The notes under the pieces are model-generated. The model made no database searches, was not told where the DNA came from, and saw only the letters and a list, made by a program, of their open reading frames with translations. A DNA stretch of 27,287 bases from Patescibacteria group bacterium (GTDB lineage Bacteria; Patescibacteriota; UBA1384; CAILIB01). Made by a program: the position numbers and the translations under genes. Positions 1 through 6,269 of the stretch are shown here, piece by piece (the stretch's first letter is position 1; each line of letters begins with the position of its first letter). Location of the stretch: positions 1-27,287 of the forward strand of contig JALHQF010000006.1 of the NCBI GenBank assembly GCA_022842085.1, in the 5' to 3' direction.

Positions 1-486
1 GATGGCCGCAAGATCACGGATGCGGATTTCATCGTCGAAACCAGCGAGCACTGATACGTCGATGGTAATCTCATGTGGCAGCTGCTCTGGCAGTGCCTCA
101 ACCGTAATGTGATCCAGGACGTGGATGAGGTTCCCGCCCTCAACATCAACAACTGGTGCAACGCCGGTGATAACCACAGGGACATCTACCTCTACGGCTT
201 CTTTGAGGTTTACGGCGAAGAAATCCACGTGGATTGGTTGGCGACGAACGCTGTCAAGTGACACCTCGTGCACAAGCACCTTGGTGCTCTTGCCGTCATG
301 CTTCAAGGTGATAAGCGTAGTTTCACCCGCGCTCATGTAGAGCTTGGTGAACTCCTTGGTGTCGAGGGAGAGGTGAAGGTTCTCCTTTACGTTTCCGTAT
401 ACGACAGCAGGAACGAGACCCTGACGACGTAGCGCGTTGCTCTTTCCAGGGGTACGAAGAGAAGTGGTGAGGGTTGGGCTGGTCAT
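1..486 (-). CDS. rplY: 50S ribosomal protein L25 (Ctc/TL5 type), 3' end cut by window edge
   Basis: Translating the minus strand from the ATG at 486 gives 162 codons open to the window edge. The N-terminal part has the L25 pattern: a Thr/Ser-rich strand, then GKSNALRRQGLVPAVVYG, then VHEVSLDSVRRQPIHVDFFAV, the 5S rRNA-binding barrel. The following EAVEVDVPVVITG part begins the C-terminal CTC/TL5 domain, so this is the long form of L25. The start codon overlaps the stop of the 79-aa gene upstream as ATGA (483-486), so translation is probably coupled. No Shine-Dalgarno sequence is seen. Family assignment is firm; the C-terminus is outside the window. Confidence 0.93.
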   Translation of the reverse strand, partial: MTSPTLTTSLRTPGKSNALRRQGLVPAVVYGNVKENLHLSLDTKEFTKLYMSAGETTLITLKHDGKSTKVLVHEVSLDSVRRQPIHVDFFAVNLKEAVEVDVPVVITGVAPVVDVEGGNLIHVLDHITVEALPEQLPHEITIDVSVLAGFDDEIRIRDLAAI

Positions 487-722
487 GAATCGGTACTTCG
501 AGGGGCTTTGCGCCGAGGCTTTAGGGCTGCTTTCAGGTTGCCGTTCCAGTGCTTGAGCTCCTTGTGGAACTCTAGTACATCGTCAGCGGTGAGAGGGCTG
601 CTTTGCGCCGTGGTGCGGTCTGGCCGGTTGACGTGTACGAGGACAGATACGCTGAGTGGGATGGTCCCTTGCTCTGGTGGGAGTTGGAAGTGGTGAAACT
701 CTCCTGGCGTCTGATCTGACAT
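483..722 (-). CDS. Small basic protein of unknown function, coupled to rplY
   Basis: A 79-aa ORF whose TGA stop overlaps the L25 start codon (ATGA), the usual sign of translational coupling. A good promoter lies just upstream (TTGCGC, 17 bases, TACTCT at 752-780). I do not recognise the family. The middle contains a Val/Ser-rich strand (PLSVSVLVHVN) and an ADDVLEFHKELKHW helix, and the C-terminus is basic (LKAALKPRRKAPR), which would suit binding RNA or the ribosome. That role is inference from composition and from its partner gene. No Shine-Dalgarno sequence or TAnnnT box at the six-base distance is seen at this ATG, so the start is less certain than the gene itself. Confidence 0.6.
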   Translation of the reverse strand: MSDQTPGEFHHFQLPPEQGTIPLSVSVLVHVNRPDRTTAQSSPLTADDVLEFHKELKHWNGNLKAALKPRRKAPRSTDS

Positions 723-751
723 GGTGCACGTGCTACGGATAGCTAGAGCGA

Positions 752-780
752 AGAGTAGCCGATTTCCAGGTGTAGCGCAA
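752..780 (-). promoter_or_regulatory. Sigma70-type promoter for the 79-aa gene and rplY
   Basis: On the minus strand TTGCGC (775-780), a 17-base spacer and TACTCT (752-757) lie directly after the uvrB stop codon. A start site about 7 bases downstream leaves a leader of about 20-25 bases before the ATG at 722. Confidence 0.55.
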
Positions 781-784
781 CAGG

Positions 785-2794
785 TTAACGCTTGGTAAGC
801 TCACGTACGAGATCCCGAAGCTCGGCGGCTCGCTCGAACTCGAGGTTCTCAGCTGCCTGGCGCATTTGCTCGCGTAGGAGCTCGAGCTTCTCTGCCCGGT
901 CTACAGCAGAGAGCGACTTGAAGCTCTCTCGGTTGAGGGCTGCCTCTTCTTCTGCCGCAGTTGGGAGCGTGGTGCGGATTGCTTTAACGATGTACTGCGG
1001 TGTGATGCCGTGCTTGAGGTTGTACTCCTGCTGGATCTCGCGACGACGATTGGTTTCATCTATCGCTCGTTGCATGGAGTCGGTGGTGCGGTCTGCGTAC
1101 ATGATTACTCGCCCTTCGGGGTGACGAGCCGCGCGGCCAATGGTTTGCACGAGTGCGGTTGTAGAGCGCAGGAATCCCTCTTTGTCGGCGTCGAGTATCG
1201 CAACTAGGGACACCTCTGGGAGGTCGAGGCCCTCGCGCAAGAGGTTAATCCCTACGAGCACATCGTAGGTACCAAGGCGGAGGTCTTGCAGGATTTTGCT
1301 GCGCTCGATGGTCTCGACGTCGCTATGGAGGTACTGCACCTTAACTCCCTTTCCAAGGAGGTACTCAGTCACGTCTTCGGCCATCCGCTTGGTAAGCGTG
1401 GTAACAAGCGTGCGCTCACCTTTGGCAACACGGTTGAGGATTTCCATCTCAAGATCGCTGATTTGACCAGCAACGGGGCGGAGCTCAACCACGGGGTCGG
1501 GGATACCGGTAGGGCGAATGAGTTGCTCCGAAACGGTACGTACATGCGTACCTGCCAGCCGCAGCTTGCGGGAAGCTTCCTCGGCGAGCCCTAGCTCGTA
1601 GGCAGCTGGTGTTGCTGACACGTAGATGGTTTGACCCTGGCGGGCGCGGAACTCATCAAAGCGGAGTGGGCGATTGTCACGAGCCGCCTGGAGACGGAAG
1701 CCGTAGTCAATCAGGGTGCCCTTACGGGCGGCATCGCCATTGGCCATTCCGCCAATCTGTGGGATAGACATGTGGCTTTCGTCTACTACCATGAGGTAGT
1801 CCTTGGGGAAGTAGTCGAGCAGTACGCTGGCGGCGGTGCCGGCTGGACGACGGTCAAAGTAGCGTGAGTAGTTTTCGATCCCGTTCACCGAACCGGTTTC
1901 AGCGATCATCTCAAGGTCGTAGTTGGTGCGCTCGCGCAAGCGGTAGGCTTCGAGTTTCTTACCGGCAAGCTCGAGTGCCGCTACCTCTTTTTCAAGATCA
2001 GCGCGAATTTCTTCTAGGATACGCTTACGATCAGCTTCGTCGGTGAGGTAGTGCTTCGCTGGGAAAATCGTGACCTCACTCGGCTGCTGCACAACGGTTT
2101 GGTTGATGGGGTCGAGGAGGTCGATGCGCTCTACCTCATCGCCAAAGAACGTAAGGCGAATGTGCTGGTCTTCGTATGCAGGGAAAATGGTGAGCGTATC
2201 GCCCTGCACGCGAAAGCGACCCCGGCGGAGGTCGACATCGTTGCGCTCGAACACCATATCGGTGAGGCGGCGGGTGACGTAGGAGAGGTTGTAGCGCTCA
2301 CCAGTTTTAATGGGGAAGGAGCCAGCCTTGTAGAGATCCGGCGAACCCAGGCCATAGATGCACGAGACGCTGGCAACGATAATAACATCCCGCCTTGTAA
2401 GAAGGGCATGTGTGGAAGCGTGGCGAAACTTCTCGATTTCCTGGTTGATGTCCGACTCTTTGGCAATGTACGTGTCGCTGCGTGGAATGTAGGCCTCAGG
2501 CTGGTAGTAGTCGTAGTAGGAGACGAAGTACTGCACTGAGTTGTTGGGGAAAAACTCCCGAAACTCTGCAAACAGCTGAGCCGCAAGCGTTTTATTGTGC
2601 GCAAGGACGAGCGTGGGCTTCTGAACCTGCTGGATAACGTTCGCAATGCTGTAGGTTTTACCGGAACCCGTCACCCCTAGGAGTACCTGATCTTGGGCGC
2701 CTGCTTGGATGCCTGCCACCATGCTCGCAATTGCTGCTGGCTGGTCTCCGGTCGGTTGAAACGGCGCCTCAAGCGTAAACGGCTGGTTCGTCAT
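785..2794 (-). CDS. uvrB: Excinuclease ABC subunit B (UvrB)
   Basis: A 669-aa protein, normal length for UvrB, the damage-verifying helicase of nucleotide excision repair. It receives damaged DNA from UvrA and recruits UvrC. Visible motifs in order are Walker A (GVTGSGKT, about residue 40), the aromatic beta-hairpin region (YYDYYQPEAYIP, about 92-103), the DESH box (MVVDESHMSIPQIGGM), the late helicase motifs (LREGLDLPEVSLVAILDADKEG and QTIGRAARH) and a C-terminal UVR coiled coil (LREQMRQAAENLEFERAAELRD). The start is supported by a TACAGT box ending exactly six bases before the ATG, so the message is probably leaderless. A perfect inverted repeat covers the -35 region. UvrA is encoded about 9 kb away in the same window. 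Confidence 0.98.
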   Translation of the reverse strand: MTNQPFTLEAPFQPTGDQPAAIASMVAGIQAGAQDQVLLGVTGSGKTYSIANVIQQVQKPTLVLAHNKTLAAQLFAEFREFFPNNSVQYFVSYYDYYQPEAYIPRSDTYIAKESDINQEIEKFRHASTHALLTRRDVIIVASVSCIYGLGSPDLYKAGSFPIKTGERYNLSYVTRRLTDMVFERNDVDLRRGRFRVQGDTLTIFPAYEDQHIRLTFFGDEVERIDLLDPINQTVVQQPSEVTIFPAKHYLTDEADRKRILEEIRADLEKEVAALELAGKKLEAYRLRERTNYDLEMIAETGSVNGIENYSRYFDRRPAGTAASVLLDYFPKDYLMVVDESHMSIPQIGGMANGDAARKGTLIDYGFRLQAARDNRPLRFDEFRARQGQTIYVSATPAAYELGLAEEASRKLRLAGTHVRTVSEQLIRPTGIPDPVVELRPVAGQISDLEMEILNRVAKGERTLVTTLTKRMAEDVTEYLLGKGVKVQYLHSDVETIERSKILQDLRLGTYDVLVGINLLREGLDLPEVSLVAILDADKEGFLRSTTALVQTIGRAARHPEGRVIMYADRTTDSMQRAIDETNRRREIQQEYNLKHGITPQYIVKAIRTTLPTAAEEEAALNRESFKSLSAVDRAEKLELLREQMRQAAENLEFERAAELRDLVRELTKR

Positions 2795-2800
2795 TCATCT

Positions 2801-2806
2801 ACTGTA
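2801..2806 (-). promoter_or_regulatory. -10 box of uvrB (leaderless)
   Basis: TACAGT on the minus strand, six bases (AGATGA) before the uvrB ATG. No good -35 hexamer is seen; the -35 position lies inside the inverted repeat at 2820-2845. Confidence 0.6.
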
Positions 2807-2819
2807 GCAGACCGAACAA

Positions 2820-2845
2820 GAAACGAACAGATGCCTGTTCGTTTC
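2820..2845. promoter_or_regulatory. Perfect inverted repeat over the uvrB -35 region; candidate SOS-like operator
   Basis: GAAACGAACAG and CTGTTCGTTTC form a perfect 11-bp inverted repeat around a 4-base centre. It sits 14 bases upstream of the uvrB -10 box, so a bound protein would block RNA polymerase. The GAAC/GTTC half sites recall the Gram-positive LexA (DinR) box, but here they are eight bases apart rather than four. No second copy was noticed elsewhere in the window. It could instead be a terminator hairpin for the small genes upstream, though the T-run after it is poor. Confidence 0.5.
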
Positions 2846-2863
2846 TGCACCGTCAACGTGGTG

Positions 2864-3013
2864 CTAGGGCGTGGTCTGCAAGAGCGAGTCTGCGACCGTC
2901 GAGAGGTATCCCAGCACATCTACGGCCAGAAACGTCGTAACGGTTTGCGTAACATCTGCAAGAGCTTGCAGGCCACTTTGAAAGAGCTCTACCCCTTGTT
3001 CTATCAGCTGCAT
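2864..3013 (-). CDS. 49-aa amphipathic small protein, predicted leaderless
   Basis: A 49-aa ORF starting MQLIEQGVELFQSGLQALAD and ending in TTP. A near-ideal -10 box, TAATAT, lies exactly six bases before its ATG, the spacing used by many genes in this window, which is the main reason to accept so short an ORF. The peptide is almost free of charge after residue 8 and alternates hydrophobic and Thr/Ser/Gln residues, so one or two amphipathic helices, perhaps membrane-associated, are likely. It lies 9 bases downstream of the 68-aa gene and upstream of uvrB. No family is recognised. Confidence 0.5.
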   Translation of the reverse strand: MQLIEQGVELFQSGLQALADVTQTVTTFLAVDVLGYLSTVADSLLQTTP

Positions 3014-3022
3014 GTGCGGATA

Positions 3023-3229
3023 TTAGTCGAAAAGCTCACCAAGGAGACGCTTTGCTGGAGACTTTTTGTGGTGGTGTCCTGGATGGTGCCCCGGGTGGTG
3101 GTGCTGATGCTGGTGGGGTGGATGCCAGCCAGGCTGGGACTGGCTAGCAGCTACCTGACTTGTGAGAAGAGCAACTTGGCTTTGGAGCAGGCGAACCTGT
3201 TCTTCGAGGAAAGCGAGACGTGCTTCCAT
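3023..3229 (-). CDS. 68-aa protein: coiled coil followed by a His-rich segment
   Basis: Residues 1-32 form a heptad helix (ARLAFLEEQVRLLQSQVALL) that should oligomerise. Residues 33-54 are rich in His, Pro, Gln and Gly with more than ten histidines. The tail (KKSPAKRLLGELFD) is basic, then acidic. A His-rich stretch after an oligomerising helix suggests binding of Ni, Zn, Cu or Co, but no family is recognised, so this is inference. An in-frame TAA lies 15 bases upstream, so the ATG at 3229 is the first possible. It has no -10 box at the leaderless spacing; it probably depends on the promoter at 3330-3358 with a leader of roughly 90 bases. Confidence 0.6.
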   Translation of the reverse strand: MEARLAFLEEQVRLLQSQVALLTSQVAASQSQPGWHPPHQHQHHHPGHHPGHHHKKSPAKRLLGELFD

Positions 3230-3266
3230 GGAACGGTGTGATTAGTGGTAGGGTGCAGGAAAACGA

Positions 3267-3323
3267 CTACCAACGTGGAGGATCAAGGAACCAGGCTACG
3301 ATAGCGTGCTTGATTTCGTTCAC
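3267..3323 (-). CDS. 18-aa leaderless peptide (GTG start), possible leader peptide
   Basis: The strongest promoter in the window (TTGACA, 17 bases, TACAGT) is followed after exactly six bases by a GTG that opens MNEIKHAIVAWFLDPPRW and a TAG stop. The position matches the leaderless pattern of neighbouring genes. The peptide ends in Pro-Pro-Arg-Trp, and consecutive prolines slow ribosomes, so it may be a regulatory leader peptide for the 68-aa His-rich gene 38 bases downstream. It may equally be a short functional peptide or chance. Nothing is known of its family. Confidence 0.4.
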   Translation of the reverse strand: MNEIKHAIVAWFLDPPRW

Positions 3324-3329
3324 ATTTTC

Positions 3330-3358
3330 ACTGTACGAATGAAAGTGTCTAATGTCAA
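3330..3358 (-). promoter_or_regulatory. Near-consensus sigma70 promoter after trmD
   Basis: On the minus strand TTGACA (3353-3358) starts immediately after the trmD stop codon, followed by 17 bases and TACAGT (3330-3335). It drives the 18-aa ORF and probably the 68-aa gene, so this cluster is transcribed separately from the trmD operon. Confidence 0.8.
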
Positions 3359-4027
3359 CTACTGGCGATTGTCTCGTCTCCACGTGGCTATAGCAGCGTG
3401 GTTTCCGGACATAAGCACATCCGGAACACCCTCGCCGCGAAATTCTGCCGGACGTGTGTACTGAGGATACTCCAAGAGCGTAGCATCGTCGGTAAAAGCG
3501 TAGCTCTCCTCTTGAGCTGAAGCTCCATGTCCCAGTACGCCGGGTACCAGCCGAGAAACCGCATCTACTACGGTAAGCGCAGGTAGCTCGCCCCCGGTGA
3601 GCACGAAGGTGCCCACAGAGAGCGTTTCATCGACGTAACGAAAGAAGCGAGCGTCGAAGCCCTCGTAGTGACCGCAAACTAGGGTGATCTGGTCAAAATG
3701 AGTGGCATAGTGCGCAGCTACGGCCTGGGAGAAGACCTGTTTGCTTGGGCTGAGTGCAATCGTGCGCCTCCGCGCACCTGCGTGGTCTCTTTCAAGCGTT
3801 GCTTTCAGCTTCTCAAGGGCTGCGACGAGGACGTCTACACGAAGCAGCATGCCGGGCCCGCCGCCATAGGGGGTATCGTCTACGGTGCGGTGCGTGTCAG
3901 TCGCTACGGCGCGAATGTCATGGGCGTGCACCTCGATGCTTCCGGCCCGCTGGGCTCGACCAAGGATCGAGCTTGCGGCTACCTCCCGAACGACGTCGGG
4001 AAAGAGGGTGAGAATATCAAAACGCAT
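3359..4027 (-). CDS. trmD: tRNA (guanine-N1)-methyltransferase TrmD
   Basis: A 222-aa protein that methylates G37 of tRNAs reading CNN codons, using S-adenosylmethionine, to prevent +1 frameshifting. It has the typical start MRFDILTLFPDVV, the DDTPYGGGPGMLLRVD segment and the trefoil-knot cofactor site (CGHYEGFDARF and SVGTFVLTGGELPALTVVDAVSRL). It is the last gene of rpsP-khpA-trmD and starts 4 bases after khpA ends. The usual rimM between S16 and trmD is absent here. TrmD is normally 230-250 aa, so the C-terminal domain is slightly short. Confidence 0.97.
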   Translation of the reverse strand: MRFDILTLFPDVVREVAASSILGRAQRAGSIEVHAHDIRAVATDTHRTVDDTPYGGGPGMLLRVDVLVAALEKLKATLERDHAGARRRTIALSPSKQVFSQAVAAHYATHFDQITLVCGHYEGFDARFFRYVDETLSVGTFVLTGGELPALTVVDAVSRLVPGVLGHGASAQEESYAFTDDATLLEYPQYTRPAEFRGEGVPDVLMSGNHAAIATWRRDNRQ

Positions 4028-4031
4028 CTAG

Positions 4032-4370
4032 CTATACGTCGTCCCGTGAGAGAACGCCCGGACGGTCTGCGTCACTGTCACGGCGGTACGGGGTGGTAAA
4101 CCCACGACCACCTTCGGGCTCAATGATCTTGAGATTCACGCGGGCATCGTGCTTGGCGCCTACGGCACGTAGAAGCGTGCGGAGTGCCTTAGCGGTGCGA
4201 CCTTCGCGGCCAATGAGGGTGGGCATATCTTCGGCGGCCACCTCAAGCTCAATAAGCGTACCAAGCTCATCTTCGCTGCGTGCAGCGGAAACAGCGTCGG
4301 GCTGTTGGACGAACGCGCGAACCGTGTCGAGAACAAACTGCTCTTCTGGAGTGATCGTGACCGTATCCAT
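4032..4370 (-). CDS. khpA: KH-domain RNA-binding protein KhpA
   Basis: A 112-aa protein with a single type II KH domain. The GxxG loop is seen as LIGREGRTAKALRTLLRAVG (about residues 51-70), preceded by ELEVAAEDMP. KhpA-type proteins (YlqC/UPF0109) bind RNA, often with KhpB/Jag, and usually lie between rpsP and rimM/trmD, as here. The family is about 75-80 aa. Here there is an extra N-terminal helix (about 35 aa) and a charged tail rich in Asp and Arg (YRRDSDADRPGVLSRDDV). TAACCT lies exactly six bases before the ATG, so it can be made from its own leaderless message as well as from the rpsP operon. Confidence 0.92.
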   Translation of the reverse strand: MDTVTITPEEQFVLDTVRAFVQQPDAVSAARSEDELGTLIELEVAAEDMPTLIGREGRTAKALRTLLRAVGAKHDARVNLKIIEPEGGRGFTTPYRRDSDADRPGVLSRDDV

Positions 4371-4376
4371 GGGGGT

Positions 4377-4382
4377 AGGTTA
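4377..4382 (-). promoter_or_regulatory. -10 box of khpA (leaderless)
   Basis: TAACCT, then six bases (ACCCCC), then the khpA ATG. It lies 27 bases downstream of the hairpin at 4409-4428, which suggests separate control of khpA-trmD and rpsP. No clear -35 box. Confidence 0.5.
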
Positions 4383-4408
4383 CCTACGTAGTTTTACGGT
4401 ACACGAAA

Positions 4409-4428
4409 CCCTCGCGGCTTAGCGAGGG
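4409..4428 (-). terminator. Hairpin between rpsP and khpA (partial terminator or processing site)
   Basis: CCCTCGC and GCGAGGG form a perfect 7-bp GC-rich stem with a 6-base loop, 19 bases after the rpsP stop. Only TTTC follows on the minus strand, so read-through into khpA is likely. Confidence 0.5.
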
Positions 4429-4446
4429 CTGTGTGGATCTGACTCC

Positions 4447-4911
4447 CTACGCCTCCTTTGCAGGGAGTTCTTCTGTGACCTGTTCGGCGGCTTCCTCTGC
4501 TACCACCTCGGCTTCCGCTGCGGCGGCCACCTCTTCTGAGGCCACTTCGACAACGGTTTCCTCGGCTGGTGCCTCTTCAGGTGCAACCTCTTCGGTTGGC
4601 TCTTCGGCGATCGGTGCTTCCTCAACTACCTCAGGTACTACTGGGGTAAAGAAGTTGTGCACCTTCTTGTCTTCGCCAAGTACGCCAGCTCGCACGAGCA
4701 GGTTGGTAACAGTGTCAGAAGCCTGTGCGCCGCGGGAGAGCCAGAGCTTGGCTTTTTCTGCGTCGATAACGAGCTCCTTGGTGGTTGCTGGGTGGTAGTG
4801 ACCAATTTGGTCTACAGCCTTGCCAGTAAGCTTACTGCGCTTCTCTTGTACAACAATACGGTAGTGCGGTTCGTGGGCTTTCCCTGTACGGGTAAGACGG
4901 AGTACGAGCAT
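4447..4911 (-). CDS. rpsP: 30S ribosomal protein S16 with a long acidic Ala/Glu/Val tail
   Basis: Residues 1 to about 85 are ordinary S16 (MLVLRLTRTGKAHEPHYRIVV at the start, then IGHYHPATTKELVIDAEKAKLWLSRGAQASDTVTNLLVRAGVL), a 30S assembly protein. Residues about 95-154 form a low-complexity tail of Glu, Ala, Val and Pro, nearly doubling the family's usual 80-90 aa. Such tails occur on S16 of several Patescibacteria; their job is unknown. A promoter-like pair (TGTACA, 17 bases, TACCTT, 4963-4991) gives a leader of about 45 bases, in contrast with the leaderless genes nearby. No Shine-Dalgarno sequence is visible before the ATG. Confidence 0.96.
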   Translation of the reverse strand: MLVLRLTRTGKAHEPHYRIVVQEKRSKLTGKAVDQIGHYHPATTKELVIDAEKAKLWLSRGAQASDTVTNLLVRAGVLGEDKKVHNFFTPVVPEVVEEAPIAEEPTEEVAPEEAPAEETVVEVASEEVAAAAEAEVVAEEAAEQVTEELPAKEA

Positions 4912-4962
4912 TCGGGGAACGTGAGTAAATCGTGAGGTCGAGAGGATTTCGTGAGCCTTTGG

Positions 4963-4991
4963 AAGGTACCAGATTGCACACCTGGTGTACA
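4963..4991 (-). promoter_or_regulatory. Probable rpsP promoter
   Basis: TGTACA (4986-4991), 17 bases and TACCTT (4963-4968) on the minus strand, just downstream of the fmt stop codon. It implies a roughly 45-base leader before S16, long enough for feedback control, though no clear structure is seen. Confidence 0.4.
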
Positions 4992-4995
4992 GGGG

Positions 4996-5778
4996 CTAGG
5001 AGAGCTGAGCGAGAACGGTTGCGGGGGCAAGCCGTTTTCCGGCGCAGTACGCTTGGAACGTCATACGCTTGCCGTTTTCCGGTTGAACCTCTGATGGCCA
5101 GAAGCGTCCATCAATTACCTGAGCGCTGTGGATAATGAGGCGCTTTCCCTCGTGCTCTACGAATGCTGTTGGCCAACCGGTGTAGGCACGCACCTTGCGC
5201 TCATTTACCTCAGGATCGTCGCTCAAGTTGAGCCGACCATCCTCTTTCTTTACGAACCTGGTGAAGGTCGCCTCCTCGTGTGCTTGCGACAGGTACTCGT
5301 CTTCTCCTTCAAGGTACCCCTCAATTACGTCGAGAAAGAGCTCTACACCTCGCCTTGTGAGCACTTCGTAGAGGTCGTTTGGGCGTGCCTGCTCAGGAAC
5401 CGTGATTTTCTCTTGGGCAAGAATTGGGCCATGGTCCATCTGCTCGTCGATCTCAATAATGCTAACGCCGGTTACTGGGTCGCCATCGAGAATGGTTTGC
5501 ACCACCGGCGCTGGGCCGCGGTGGAGTGGGAGGAGCGATGGGTGGAGATTCAGTACCTGTCCGGCTACGGCATCGAGTACGGGTCGCTTGAGGATTGCTC
5601 CATACCCAACCACAAAGAGAAACGCGGCATTGTGCACCTCAATCTGTTCAATGAGCTTCTCACTGGAGAGCTTGGTGTCGATAACGGCCGTTGGTTCTGC
5701 GCGCAGTAGTCGTAGGTGCTTCTCGGCAAGTGGACCAATCGGCGCACCTGAAAGGAGGAGGTAAGGGGGGAGGTTCAT
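4996..5778 (-). CDS. fmt: Methionyl-tRNA formyltransferase with shortened N-terminal domain
   Basis: A 260-aa protein that formylates initiator Met-tRNA using 10-formyl-tetrahydrofolate. The catalytic Asn-x-His is in NLHPSLLPLHRGPAPVVQTI, followed by GDPVTGVSIIEID and the catalytic Asp in MDHGPIL. The C-terminal tRNA-binding domain follows. Family members are usually 305-320 aa. The missing 45-55 residues lie between the first beta strand (LLLSGAP) and FVVGYGAIL, the region that normally holds the PDRPxGRG loop. The ATG overlaps the def stop (ATGA), so formylation and deformylation enzymes are translated together. Confidence 0.93.
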   Translation of the reverse strand: MNLPPYLLLSGAPIGPLAEKHLRLLRAEPTAVIDTKLSSEKLIEQIEVHNAAFLFVVGYGAILKRPVLDAVAGQVLNLHPSLLPLHRGPAPVVQTILDGDPVTGVSIIEIDEQMDHGPILAQEKITVPEQARPNDLYEVLTRRGVELFLDVIEGYLEGEDEYLSQAHEEATFTRFVKKEDGRLNLSDDPEVNERKVRAYTGWPTAFVEHEGKRLIIHSAQVIDGRFWPSEVQPENGKRMTFQAYCAGKRLAPATVLAQLS

Positions 5779-6266
5779 ACGGTTGGGTAGGCGCTATGCT
5801 TACCCTGTCGACGTTCAGCTTCGGGGATGTAGTCGGTAAACAGGATGCCGTTCAGGTGGTCGATTTCGTGTTGGAGTACCCGAGCGAAGAGGCCATCAAC
5901 TGCGAGTTCTCGCTGGCGCCCCTCAGTGTCTTGGTAGCGCACGCGAATAGCCTCAGGACGTTTTACGTCGCCAAACACTCCTGGTAGCGAGAGGCAGGCT
6001 TCTTCGCCAAGGGACTTTTCGCGACTGCGCCAGAGGATTTCAGGGTTTGCTACAAAAAGGAACGGAATCCCTGCGTCTTCGTAGCCGACGAAGAGTGCGC
6101 GGGTTGAAATGCCGATTTGGGGGGCAGCCAGGCCGATGCCGTAGGCGCCACGCATCGTGTCTTCAAGGTTGGCGGCAAGCGGCTTAAGCGCACTGCCAAA
6201 CTCTTGCACCGGCGAGGCTTGCTCACGGAGCACAGGTTGCTGCCAGGTAAAAACTGGAAGAATCAT
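5775..6266 (-). CDS. def: Peptide deformylase
   Basis: A 163-aa metalloenzyme that removes the formyl group from nascent proteins. All three family motifs are present: GIGLAAPQ (residues 43-50), EEACLSLPG with the metal-binding Cys, and QHEIDHLNG with the two metal-binding His and catalytic Glu. Motif 2 has Ala where most family members have Gly (EGCLS), a minor change next to the metal ligand. It follows the PriA-like gene by three bases and overlaps fmt by four, forming one operon. A TATGGT lies nine bases before the ATG inside the end of the upstream gene and could be an internal promoter. Confidence 0.97.
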   Translation of the reverse strand: MILPVFTWQQPVLREQASPVQEFGSALKPLAANLEDTMRGAYGIGLAAPQIGISTRALFVGYEDAGIPFLFVANPEILWRSREKSLGEEACLSLPGVFGDVKRPEAIRVRYQDTEGRQRELAVDGLFARVLQHEIDHLNGILFTDYIPEAERRQGKHSAYPTV

Positions 6267-6269
6267 TCC

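Noticed and set aside
2051..2539. 162-codon plus-strand frame
   Set aside because: Antisense to the conserved UvrB core; no family resemblance.
2820..2845. Inverted repeat before uvrB read as a plain terminator
   Set aside because: The stem is only moderately GC-rich and the T-run after it is interrupted; its position over the -35 region fits an operator better, though both remain possible.
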